A DNA stretch of 64,000 nucleotides from CAYZXL01 sp964482435. Its GTDB lineage: Bacteria; Auribacterota; JABMQX01. The translations under genes were made by a program, and so were the position numbers. This document shows, piece after piece, positions 39,601-46,885 of this stretch (within the stretch, counting starts at the first letter, position 1; each line of letters opens with the position of its first letter). Below the pieces are notes generated by a model. The model saw only the letters and a list, made by a program, of their open reading frames with translations, was not told where the DNA came from and did not search any database. The stretch covers positions 1-64,000 of the forward strand of contig CAYZXL010000005.1 of assembly GCA_964482435.1 (NCBI GenBank). The letters run 5' to 3'.

Positions 39601-40975
39601 CGCGAGGCGGGAGTTTTTGTATCGGTGGCTCGACGAAATACAGGGACCTTCGCAGCCTGTGAACGTTTCTCCCGCGGACGGTTCGCAGTACGTCTCGGTG
39701 CCGGTCACCCTCCTCGGGAGCGATTTCTCGGGCTTGCCCGGCACGGCGCACGAGGCGAGCCAGTGGCAGATTCGGTCCGAGACCGGGCTATATACTGCTC
39801 CGGTCTGGGATTCGGGGGAAGATTCGTCCAACAAGACCTCCATCGTTGTCTCGCTTGACATTTTGTCCGCCGACGCGAAATTCTTCTGGCACGTTAGATA
39901 CAAGGACGACCAGGGGCAGTGGAGTCTCTGGTCGGACGAGACGTCCTTCGGCACGTATCTCGATGCGGAGACTCCGAGCATCGTCTCCGCGTTCTCCGCG
40001 CCAAACCCAAAGGACAGAATTCTTGTCGTATTCAGCGAGCCTGTTGCCATCGCTACGGCGGAAGAGGTTTCCAACTACGTCCTGGACGGCAGCGTCTTGC
40101 CCGACGGGGCTTCTCTATCCGGCGACGGGTTGACGGTTACTCTGACGGTTCCCGCTGGCGTCCAACCTTCGTCGCTGACCGTCAACAACGTCGCTGACAT
40201 GGCGAACCCGCCAAACGTCATCGCCCCTGACACGATGGTCTCGGTTCAGGTCTATGCTTCCGAGACGAAGATAAACTTCCAGCCCGATTCCGAGCCAACG
40301 CCGCCCGGATATACTGAGGACACGGGCGCCGTGTTTGACAGCGGGAGGGGCTACGGCTGGACAACGGACATCACGGAGCTTGCTCAGGTCAGACACATTC
40401 AGGGCGACCCGCGGCTCGACACCCTGGTTCAATTCGGAGGAGAGGGTTCCTCCTGGGAATTTGTACTTCCCTCGGCGGGGAAATGCCGTGTAACCGCTGT
40501 GGTCGGAGACCCTGCCTCGGAGTCCATTTACGACCTTTCCATCGAGGGAGTCTGGGTGGCGAACGGGCTGTACATTCCCGCGAACACCTTCCGGGAGCTA
40601 ACGGCGGAAGTTGACGTCACCGACGGGCGACTCACGCTTTACGGTGGCGACGTTTACAAGAGCACGCGCATTGCCTACGTTCACGTTCTGTCCACGGGGA
40701 CCGCATTCAAGGTGTCGAGCGTGAGTTTGAGTTCCTCCGATCCTCAGTGGCTCGACATAACCTGGAGCTACGTTCCAGATAAGACCTACAGGATTCACTG
40801 GACGAGCGACCTTTCCTCCTGGAATGTCGTCGTCCCCGATCCAGCGGATACGGTGATTGACCAGCAAGCCGGGACTGTACGGTGGACGGACAAGGGAACT
40901 TCCCCCGGAATGGGAGGAGTTCCCCCCGGGCAGGCCCGCAAGCGATTCTACACGGTGGAACTACTGGGTCAGTAG
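36629..40975 (+). CDS. Giant secreted protein: lamin-tail domains and CotH-like domain
   Basis: A 1,448-aa protein with a signal peptide (LFVSLWAWLAIGLFLPGANG). Lamin-tail domains at about 25-190 (VVINEIMYNPDGAQ, WIELHNTGTTAVNISGWKL) and 195-345 (IVINEIHYRPVSDGDDYEYV), a carbohydrate-binding-like segment near 355-470 (FIPNGDFEASEAGWVKYGNH), an Ig-like domain, a CotH-like domain at about 620-1000 (SVRWYGSFAERV, SWRIKFNPWEKL), then fibronectin-like and Big-like repeats and a malectin-like region (KINFQPDSEPTPPGYTEDTG). At the usual metal motif it reads VMPWGGEHDW, without the DxDxT found in its paralogs, so kinase activity is doubtful. GTG 36629 follows AAGGAGAA. Confidence 0.88.
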   Translation: MKKVRLFVSLWAWLAIGLFLPGANGAVVINEIMYNPDGAQGTDDDYEWIELHNTGTTAVNISGWKLRDDNPQNDPFIIPTNTQIEGGGYMVLCSNVGQIYYAYLITNAVGNFGDEFGFGNDGDTVTLLNASNQVIDQVRYNDAYPWPFQADGDGPSIERVNPLASSTDPHNWAASVPSSEHGTPGKQNSLFSDSSAPPIVINEIHYRPVSDGDDYEYVELYNASAGSVSLTGWEFTNGISFKFVQPTTIGPFSYLVVCKNKERIQTDYGIQNVVGDFAEGSSLDNAGETIVLRDSTGKLVDFVAYSDERYWPVAGDGYGPSIECINVDRPNSDPANWAASQFSRKWVHVETAAASPTGDVLYFYLDGPGEALLDDVSLVPEGGGQDFIPNGDFEASEAGWVKYGNHGTSGRVTSEAHSGTACMKIVSTGDGGGGEWRNYVGVPLNGLSNGENYVLSFWSKPLSGETRLTARVANARSTEGICAITDLSEKGFVSTPGAPNSVRRDNLAPLIFRVQRSVAIPNPRNPVFVTARVVDDGTVSSVSLEYDAGQGWSAPMPMFDDGDHNDGVAGDGDFGVELPVQPSYTIVRFRILAEDDQGAVGVSPKPDDMKSSYAYFCYDNEVKTTLPIYFLFVSDENLQRLEELGSRDDYVPGTFVYTGTVYDNVSVRWYGSFAERVANEKKSWRIKFNPWEKLEIVNFPYRLDSLILLSGDYLDPELRGSAGLREFLTQQVFKFASCANSDTRHVHLQLNASRYGLMLQVERPDTDYLERNLRDVDGDLFQAGSLPGQPPSNMSVLPSYDDYVFAYDRKTNRAEPYDGLVSLIEGLQTIPDDEVEAFFYENVNMDKYIRYLAAVAMAQDWVSPARDYYLFFGKYGTAPNEEYLWEVMPWGGEHDWERPSLPILNGTVGQSELSLPSMMTMRFLNNPELRQVFADRLRQLLDTTFTEQHFSSVIDLQRGRIQTAADSDRGFWWPEANSLWSHVAALKSNIAARREFLYRWLDEIQGPSQPVNVSPADGSQYVSVPVTLLGSDFSGLPGTAHEASQWQIRSETGLYTAPVWDSGEDSSNKTSIVVSLDILSADAKFFWHVRYKDDQGQWSLWSDETSFGTYLDAETPSIVSAFSAPNPKDRILVVFSEPVAIATAEEVSNYVLDGSVLPDGASLSGDGLTVTLTVPAGVQPSSLTVNNVADMANPPNVIAPDTMVSVQVYASETKINFQPDSEPTPPGYTEDTGAVFDSGRGYGWTTDITELAQVRHIQGDPRLDTLVQFGGEGSSWEFVLPSAGKCRVTAVVGDPASESIYDLSIEGVWVANGLYIPANTFRELTAEVDVTDGRLTLYGGDVYKSTRIAYVHVLSTGTAFKVSSVSLSSSDPQWLDITWSYVPDKTYRIHWTSDLSSWNVVVPDPADTVIDQQAGTVRWTDKGTSPGMGGVPPGQARKRFYTVELLGQ

Positions 40976-40976
40976 G

Positions 40977-43900
40977 ATGACGATTGTGTTCAGTTTCCGG
41001 TTGATGAAGCGCGCGGCAGCGTCCGTCGCGAGCGGCTTTGCTCTGGTCTGTGCTCTCCTCTTGTTGCCGTCTCCCGCCGACGCAGGCGTGGTCATCAACG
41101 AGATTATGTACAACAACCCCTATTCGCCGGATCAGGACAGCGAATGGGTGGAGCTTTACAACACGACAGAAGATGCTATTGACGTTTCCCTGTGGAGTCT
41201 CCGAGACGACAGCGATTCGCACCGCTTCATTTTTCCCGAATGGACTGTCATCGAGGGGCACGGCTATCTGGTCATCTGCAAGCATCCTGACCTGTTCATG
41301 GAGCAGTACCCGGGAGTCGCTGCCATCGGCGGCTTCGACTTCAACTTCGGCGACGGCGGCGACACGGTAAGGATCGTGAACCTCAACGAGGAGCTAATTG
41401 ACGTCGTCGAATACAGCGACGAGTCTCCGTGGGTCAAGGCGGCGGATGGGCTGGGGGCATCGTTAGAGTGCGCGGATCCCGACGCCGACAACAACGTTTT
41501 CACTTCGTGGGGGGCGAGCCTCGAGCCGTACCCGCATGGGACGCCCGGACAGGTCAACACCGTCTATTCGCCCGGCTCGCACGACACTGACATCGTGATT
41601 AACGAGATAATGTATCATCCCGCCAGCCGTAACCCCATTCTCTACACGGAGGATCACAAGCAGCAAATCCCCGACCTCAAGAAGAACATCAAGCCTGACC
41701 TGAGGGAGTACATCGAGCTTTTCAATCGGGGCAGCGGACAAGTCAACCTTTCGGGATGGAAGTTCACGGACGGCATTGCCTTCACTTTTCCCGATGGCAC
41801 GACGCTCGATGCGGGCGCGTACCTCGTCGTCTGTAAGGACCTCCAGCAGTTTGAAGCGTGCCATTTCCCGGTCGCCAACAAGCTCGGCCCGTATGACGCC
41901 GTCCTCGACAACGGCGGCGAAAAAATCGTTCTGTCGAACGCAGAGGGGGTTCCGGTTGATTTCGTCCACTATGACGACGCAGAGCCGTGGCCCGTAGCCG
42001 CGGATGGGGATGGCTATTCCCTGGAGCTTGTGAATCCTTACGAGGACAACGATAACCCGTGCAACTGGCGCAACAGCGTCGAGAACAACTCTTTCAACGG
42101 CTTGTACCCGCCGGACTACCCGGACGTTGACGAGCGGTACATGAACCCGGAGATTCCCCACGGCACCCCCGGCTCCGAGAATTCTCGCTTCTCGCTCAAT
42201 AACTCGCCCTTCATTACGGACGTTTCCCATTTTCCTGTTGCCCCCGCCTCGTCAGATTCCGTCGTGATTCAGGCGAAGATCAGCGACAGCGACGGGGTTG
42301 CCTCCGCGTTCGTTCAATACCAGGTTGTCAAACCGGGTCAGTATGTTTCTAAGTTTGACCCTGAGTTCGACTTCAGCAAGTGGCCCACTGCGGAGATGAA
42401 CGATAACGGACTGGACGGCGACGAGGTCGCTGGCGACGGCATTTATTCGGCTAACCTCGGCAAGGCTTCGCATCGGGAGCTGGTCAGGTATCGCACAGTG
42501 GCTCTTGATGGCGGAGGTCGCCGGGCCGAAAGTCCGTATGCGGAGGACCCGGTTCCGAATCACGCCTATTTCGTTTACGACGGCGTTCCGGATTACGCAG
42601 CGTACTATCACAATACTGGTGCGGACCGCGGCCAGAAGCTGCGAACCCACTCCAATCCGGACACGATACGCGTCTATCATCTGATCGCGAAGGAGAAAGA
42701 GATTCTCGAGGGTCAGTACCGCGAGTTTCCATTCGGAAGCTGGCCGCAGCTGCCGGAGAGGAATCGCTACCGGTGGCTGGGGACGTTTGTTTTCGAGGAG
42801 AAGGTTTACGACCACGTGATGTATCGCGTGCGGGGCGGAACTCACCGCTACGATTGGCCCAAGCGAAGCTGGAAAATCCATTTCCGAAAAGGTCATTTCT
42901 TCCGCGGGAGAGACAACGACGGCAACGAGTTTCCCAGGGAAAGGGACAGGATAATCCTCAACGCCGACCAGCACAACGAGGGAAGACCTCGCGGCGAGAC
43001 CGGCATGTACCATACTCTCGCCTACTACCTCTTCAAGAAAGTCAATGTCACTGCCCCGTCCAGCACGTTTGTTCATTTCCGCATCATAGACGCTGAGAGC
43101 GAAGACGGGAGCAACCGAGCGGGGATTCAGCAAGCGGACTGGCAATACTATGGCGATTTCTTTGGGTTGTTCGTCGAGCTTGAGCCGCCCGGCGACGTCT
43201 TCCTTGAGAACAACGGCAGAGACCCGGAGGGAAATCTCTATAACGTCAAGCCGGAATCGCCCCCGGAAGGCAACCGGAAGTATTACAAACGAACCAACGT
43301 CTGGAGCGCGGATTATTCCGACGTGCTCGATTTTGAGCGGGGCTTCCAGGGTCTTCTCGGCGACAAGAGGCAGTATCTCATAGACCATCTCGACTTGAAC
43401 GAGTATCTTTCCTGGCGGTCGGTCTCTTTGTGGATCGCCCATTACGACCAGGGCGAGCACAATTATTATTTCTATCACAATCCTGCGACGGACCGCTGGG
43501 AGGCGTATCCGTGGGACCTCGACAACACATTCCCCAGCCAGGTGGCGCAGGGGCTTTCCGGCGAGAGCGGCCTGAATTGGGCGGCCGAGTACGTCTGGCG
43601 AAACTTCAACGATTTTCCCGACCTCGTTCTCCTGCATCAGAATCGTCTGCGGGAATTGGTTCAGTTCATCCTCAACTCCGATTACACGATTCCTCTCGTC
43701 GAGAAATGGGCTGCCTATTGTGGGCACGTCGCGGATGCCGACGAAGACCGCTGGGATTGGTATCCAATGCCGGTTATTCCGGGCGAGCCGTGGCCGTCTG
43801 GCTGGTTGACGCAGACCGGAAGAGGCGGCACCTCCACCCAGCAGGGGCAATATCAGTCGCACTCGGCTCGGATGCAGCAGTTGAAGAACTGGATTTCTGC

Positions 43901-45668
43901 TCGTTCTAATTCTTCCGACCTGAGAAACCTCCCCATCGGTTACAACGATCCAAATATCCCTTCGACGCCGGTGAACGTCTCACCGCAGAGCGGTTCTATC
44001 ATCTCAGGACAGGTTGCGCTGGGGTGCTCCGATTTCTCCGACCCCAATGGCGATGCCCACGAGGCAAGCCGTTGGATGGTCATTCAGGACGGAGGGGAGT
44101 GGGTTTCACCGCTGTGGGACAGTGGCGACGACGTGACCAACAAGACTGTCATTGGAGTGCCTTTGGACGTTTTTCAGGACTTCCAGACGTATTCGTGGCG
44201 AGTCAAGCATAAGGACAACACCGGGCGGTGGAGCTATTGGTCGGCGCCGACGTCGTTCAGCGTCCAGTTCGTCCTCGATAATACCGCACCCACAGCGCCG
44301 CAGAGTCTGACCGCCGAGGCGCCCGATTTCCGGACTATCGTTTTGTCGTGGTCGCCTTCCTTTGACCCCGAAAGCGGCATCGCAGGATACGAGGTTTACC
44401 GCGCCGGGAATCTCCTCGCCGCAAATCTAACCCAGCTCACTTACACCAACAGCGGCCTGACCGAGAATACGCCATATACATACCGCGTCGTCGCAGTCAA
44501 TGGCGCCGGACTGAAATCCGCTGGAGCTGAAGTCAGCGTGTCCACCCCGCCGGACCTCGCCCCGCCGGCGCTCCTCTCGGCGGAGGCTGCAAGCGATAGC
44601 AAAATCATTCTCAGGTTCGACGAGCCAATTGCCCCTTCCTCGGCGGAGAACCCCGCCAACTATCGCGTCGGCAGCGGCATCAGCGTCGTTTCGGCAGTTC
44701 TTGCGCCGGACGGGCAAGGCGTCGAATTGACGACAACCGCTCTGACCTGTGGTCGAACCTACACGTTGACCATTTATGATGTGACCGACCGTTCCTCCCA
44801 GCACAATCCCATCGCGGACGGAGCGACCATCCAGTTGACTCTTCCGAACGAGTTGCAGCTTTCGGAGGTTGCACTCAGCACGGGGAGCGCTTTCGCGGTT
44901 CAGCCTTTTGCCGTCGGCAACTTTGTTTACAGCGACAGGTCAGAGTACTCCATCGGCGAGCCGATTCCGGACGAGCTTTCGGAAGGATGCTTGCAGATTC
45001 TTGTCCCAAACTCGACGACGGACCGCGGCGTGTCCTCCAATGACTACGTGACTTTCCGAGCGAACCTGCCGATAGAAGTGTGGGTTGGATACCGAACTGG
45101 GAATCCTCTCCCGTCATGGCTTGACCCAAGCCAGAGCGACTGGGAACCTACGGGCTTCACTCAGCTCGTCAACAAGAGCGATTCGACCACGAGATCCCAC
45201 GACTTTTACAGGATGGCGTTTCCAGCCGGCTCCGTCGCCGTGGGAGGCAACGCCAACAGCGGTCTCAGCAGCTACATCATAGTCGTTCGCCCATTAACTG
45301 CGCCGAGTCCGGACGCGGATGGCGATTGTCTTCCGGACCAGTGGGAGATTGATTGCTTCGGGAGCACCGCAGCCTTGGCCGATGATGATGCCGACGGCGA
45401 TGGCCAGTCCAACTTCACGGAATTCGTTGCCGGCACTGCTCCCCTCGACGGCTCATCGTTCTTTGTCGTCGGCAGCATCGTCAGTCAGAGTGACGAATTG
45501 ACAATCACGTGGCGCACCTCGCCTCACCGATATTACCAGGTGTATTGCGCATCAAGCATGTTTGGCCCGTGGGCTCGCCTCGGCGCACCAGGCGATTCGA
45601 CCGGCGGAAGCTTGATGGACACTGCTGACGGAAACCGGCAGCGTTTCTACCGGGTCGAGGTCTGGTGA
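40977..45668 (+). CDS. Giant secreted protein: lamin-tail domains and CotH kinase domain
   Basis: A 1,563-aa protein, 1 bp after the stop of its paralog and thus probably cotranscribed. Signal peptide (SVASGFALVCALLLLPSPADA); lamin-tail domains at about 37-190 (VVINEIMYNNPYSPDQD) and 195-400 (IVINEIMYHPASRN); an Ig-like domain; a CotH domain at about 590-1000 with SWKIHFRKGHFFRGR, NLYNVKPESPPEG and an intact metal motif YPWDLDNTFPSQV; two fibronectin-like repeats (TAPQSLTAEAPDFRTIVLSW); a Big-like repeat; and a calcium-loop segment (DADGDCLPDQWEIDCFG, DDDADGDGQSNFTEFVAGT). The start may be ATG 40977 or ATG 41004; neither has a strong ribosome site. Confidence 0.88.
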   Translation: MTIVFSFRLMKRAAASVASGFALVCALLLLPSPADAGVVINEIMYNNPYSPDQDSEWVELYNTTEDAIDVSLWSLRDDSDSHRFIFPEWTVIEGHGYLVICKHPDLFMEQYPGVAAIGGFDFNFGDGGDTVRIVNLNEELIDVVEYSDESPWVKAADGLGASLECADPDADNNVFTSWGASLEPYPHGTPGQVNTVYSPGSHDTDIVINEIMYHPASRNPILYTEDHKQQIPDLKKNIKPDLREYIELFNRGSGQVNLSGWKFTDGIAFTFPDGTTLDAGAYLVVCKDLQQFEACHFPVANKLGPYDAVLDNGGEKIVLSNAEGVPVDFVHYDDAEPWPVAADGDGYSLELVNPYEDNDNPCNWRNSVENNSFNGLYPPDYPDVDERYMNPEIPHGTPGSENSRFSLNNSPFITDVSHFPVAPASSDSVVIQAKISDSDGVASAFVQYQVVKPGQYVSKFDPEFDFSKWPTAEMNDNGLDGDEVAGDGIYSANLGKASHRELVRYRTVALDGGGRRAESPYAEDPVPNHAYFVYDGVPDYAAYYHNTGADRGQKLRTHSNPDTIRVYHLIAKEKEILEGQYREFPFGSWPQLPERNRYRWLGTFVFEEKVYDHVMYRVRGGTHRYDWPKRSWKIHFRKGHFFRGRDNDGNEFPRERDRIILNADQHNEGRPRGETGMYHTLAYYLFKKVNVTAPSSTFVHFRIIDAESEDGSNRAGIQQADWQYYGDFFGLFVELEPPGDVFLENNGRDPEGNLYNVKPESPPEGNRKYYKRTNVWSADYSDVLDFERGFQGLLGDKRQYLIDHLDLNEYLSWRSVSLWIAHYDQGEHNYYFYHNPATDRWEAYPWDLDNTFPSQVAQGLSGESGLNWAAEYVWRNFNDFPDLVLLHQNRLRELVQFILNSDYTIPLVEKWAAYCGHVADADEDRWDWYPMPVIPGEPWPSGWLTQTGRGGTSTQQGQYQSHSARMQQLKNWISARSNSSDLRNLPIGYNDPNIPSTPVNVSPQSGSIISGQVALGCSDFSDPNGDAHEASRWMVIQDGGEWVSPLWDSGDDVTNKTVIGVPLDVFQDFQTYSWRVKHKDNTGRWSYWSAPTSFSVQFVLDNTAPTAPQSLTAEAPDFRTIVLSWSPSFDPESGIAGYEVYRAGNLLAANLTQLTYTNSGLTENTPYTYRVVAVNGAGLKSAGAEVSVSTPPDLAPPALLSAEAASDSKIILRFDEPIAPSSAENPANYRVGSGISVVSAVLAPDGQGVELTTTALTCGRTYTLTIYDVTDRSSQHNPIADGATIQLTLPNELQLSEVALSTGSAFAVQPFAVGNFVYSDRSEYSIGEPIPDELSEGCLQILVPNSTTDRGVSSNDYVTFRANLPIEVWVGYRTGNPLPSWLDPSQSDWEPTGFTQLVNKSDSTTRSHDFYRMAFPAGSVAVGGNANSGLSSYIIVVRPLTAPSPDADGDCLPDQWEIDCFGSTAALADDDADGDGQSNFTEFVAGTAPLDGSSFFVVGSIVSQSDELTITWRTSPHRYYQVYCASSMFGPWARLGAPGDSTGGSLMDTADGNRQRFYRVEVW

Positions 45669-45818
45669 TCCGGTGTCTTTCAGCCAGACTGGTCGTGAAA
45701 GGCGGTCTTCGAGGACATTAAGACTCGTCGCGTCCTACGCCGATGCGGCTGAAAGGTCCAGACACGCCGTCGAACCCTTCTTCCCAGAAGAGCAGGTGTG
45801 GTGTCAGTCCCGACGAGG

Positions 45819-46295
45819 TCAGCTCAGCTTTTGGGCTAATGCTACAACCCTTTTGCCCAAAGCCTGGCACTGCTTTGTGACCCTCGCGTCCGGAGCGCCG
45901 ATGGACACCGGGCCATAGTGGTCTCCGGCGGGAATTCCCTGAATGACCATTCCGTGAATGAGGAACGCGTTCAGGATGTCGAGAACTGTTGTCTCGTTCC
46001 CGCCGCCGATGTTGGCTGACGACGAGAAAGCGGCCCCGACTTTTCCTTCCAGTTGGCCATGGAACTCGACGCTGTCGTCGAGAAGCTTCTTTATTTCGGC
46101 CGCCATCGAACCGTAGTACACCGGCGAGCCGATGACTATCGCGTCGTAGTCGAGGAGCTCATTCGGTCTGGTTTCGTTCACGTCCTTGAGGGTCACTTCC
46201 CCGCCCGCCTCTTTTGCTCCCTTAGCGACGATCTCCGCCATTCGCTTGGTGTTTCCCGTGCGAGAATGATAGACGACGAGCACCTTGTTTGCCAT
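45819..46295 (-). CDS. Flavodoxin-family / NAD(P)H:quinone oxidoreductase-like protein
   Basis: A 158-aa FMN-binding protein: phosphate loop VVYHSRTGNTKRMAEIV, then DYDAIVIGSPVYYGSMAAEI and AAFSSSANIGGGNETTVLDI. Between flavodoxin and WrbA-type quinone reductases the features (SPVYYG, IGGGNETT) lean to WrbA/flavodoxin-like oxidoreductases. In an organism rich in ferredoxin and flavin enzymes it may be an alternative low-potential carrier. Start ATG 46295, with AAAGGGAGG upstream; it is convergent with the CotH gene. Confidence 0.88.
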   Translation of the reverse strand: MANKVLVVYHSRTGNTKRMAEIVAKGAKEAGGEVTLKDVNETRPNELLDYDAIVIGSPVYYGSMAAEIKKLLDDSVEFHGQLEGKVGAAFSSSANIGGGNETTVLDILNAFLIHGMVIQGIPAGDHYGPVSIGAPDARVTKQCQALGKRVVALAQKLS

Positions 46296-46611
46296 TTTCG
46301 CCTCCCTTTCATAAAGCCTTGATTGTGACAGATTGCTTTGACCGCCGGCCCGTTCCGGCGCAAGTGTCAATCGTGTTTCCCGACCGCACCACAGGATACT
46401 GACACATTGCCCTTTGCCTCAATCCGAAAATTTCTCCTGGAGCACAGGTCCGCTTGCTTGTAACGGAGCTCGCAGAAAAGAGTAGGCAAGGAGACAAGAC
46501 GACCGGATGGACATGACCATCTTGACGGTCCGGGCGTCTCGTCGTATTCTATGCGTCCTCTGAGGTAATTCCCTGCGAAGCTCAAGGGTTGTATCAAGGC
46601 AATGGCGGTGG
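46296..46611. other. Intergenic region
   Basis: About 315 bp between the divergent flavodoxin and ribosomal-protein/TPR transcription units. No coding sequence supported. A TTGACA is present on the minus strand near 46364-46369, without a matching -10 box at the right distance. Confidence 0.4.
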
Positions 46612-46640
46612 TTGACTCCACAGGACTTGGGGGCTATAAT
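46612..46640 (+). promoter_or_regulatory. Near-consensus sigma-70 promoter
   Basis: TTGACT (46612-46617, 5 of 6) and TATAAT (46635-46640, 6 of 6) with an exact 17-bp spacer. It is the strongest promoter seen in the window and reads into the 29-aa ribosomal-protein gene and the TPR gene. Confidence 0.8.
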
Positions 46641-46705
46641 AAGGAAGTCGGACTCGGGAACCAAGCTGGCGCATTCAAGGTATATTCAGGTATTGGTGTG
46701 ACACG

Positions 46706-46734
46706 CCTGCCGTCCTGTGTGTGGTGGCGGCAGG
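46706..46734 (+). promoter_or_regulatory. Leader hairpin upstream of the bS22-like gene
   Basis: CCTGCCG (46706-46712) pairs exactly with CGGCAGG (46728-46734) across a 15-nt loop, inside the ~125-nt leader and 36 bp before the start codon. It could be a translational operator, as many ribosomal-protein mRNAs carry. Confidence 0.45.
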
Positions 46735-46770
46735 TCCCTTATGAAACGCCGTTAAAGGAGAGCATTTTCC

Positions 46771-46860
46771 ATGCCCTGTGGTCGAAAGAAGAGAAAAGCC
46801 AAAATCAGCAGGCACAAGAGGAAAAAACGCCTTAGGAGGGACAGGCACAAGAAAAAGTAG
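46771..46860 (+). CDS. AURKAIP1/COX24-type small ribosomal protein (bS22/mS38-like)
   Basis: A 29-aa, extremely basic protein, MPCGRKKRKAKISRHKRKKR followed by LRRDRHKKK. The K-HK-KKRLRR-RHKK pattern is that of the AURKAIP1/COX24 domain, shared by mitochondrial mS38 and mycobacterial bS22, which sit on the small ribosomal subunit near the decoding region. AAAGGAG lies about 9 bp upstream of ATG 46771. It is preceded by a near-consensus promoter and a leader hairpin, fitting strong, constitutive expression. The TPR gene starts 25 bp later. Confidence 0.85.
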   Translation: MPCGRKKRKAKISRHKRKKRLRRDRHKKK

Positions 46861-46885
46861 CCTGGACCGATAAGGGGACGATGAA

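Noticed and set aside
42252..43862. 536-aa open frame on the minus strand inside the giant CotH gene
   Set aside because: The plus-strand frame has clear CotH motifs over the same bases; the antisense translation has no recognisable domain.
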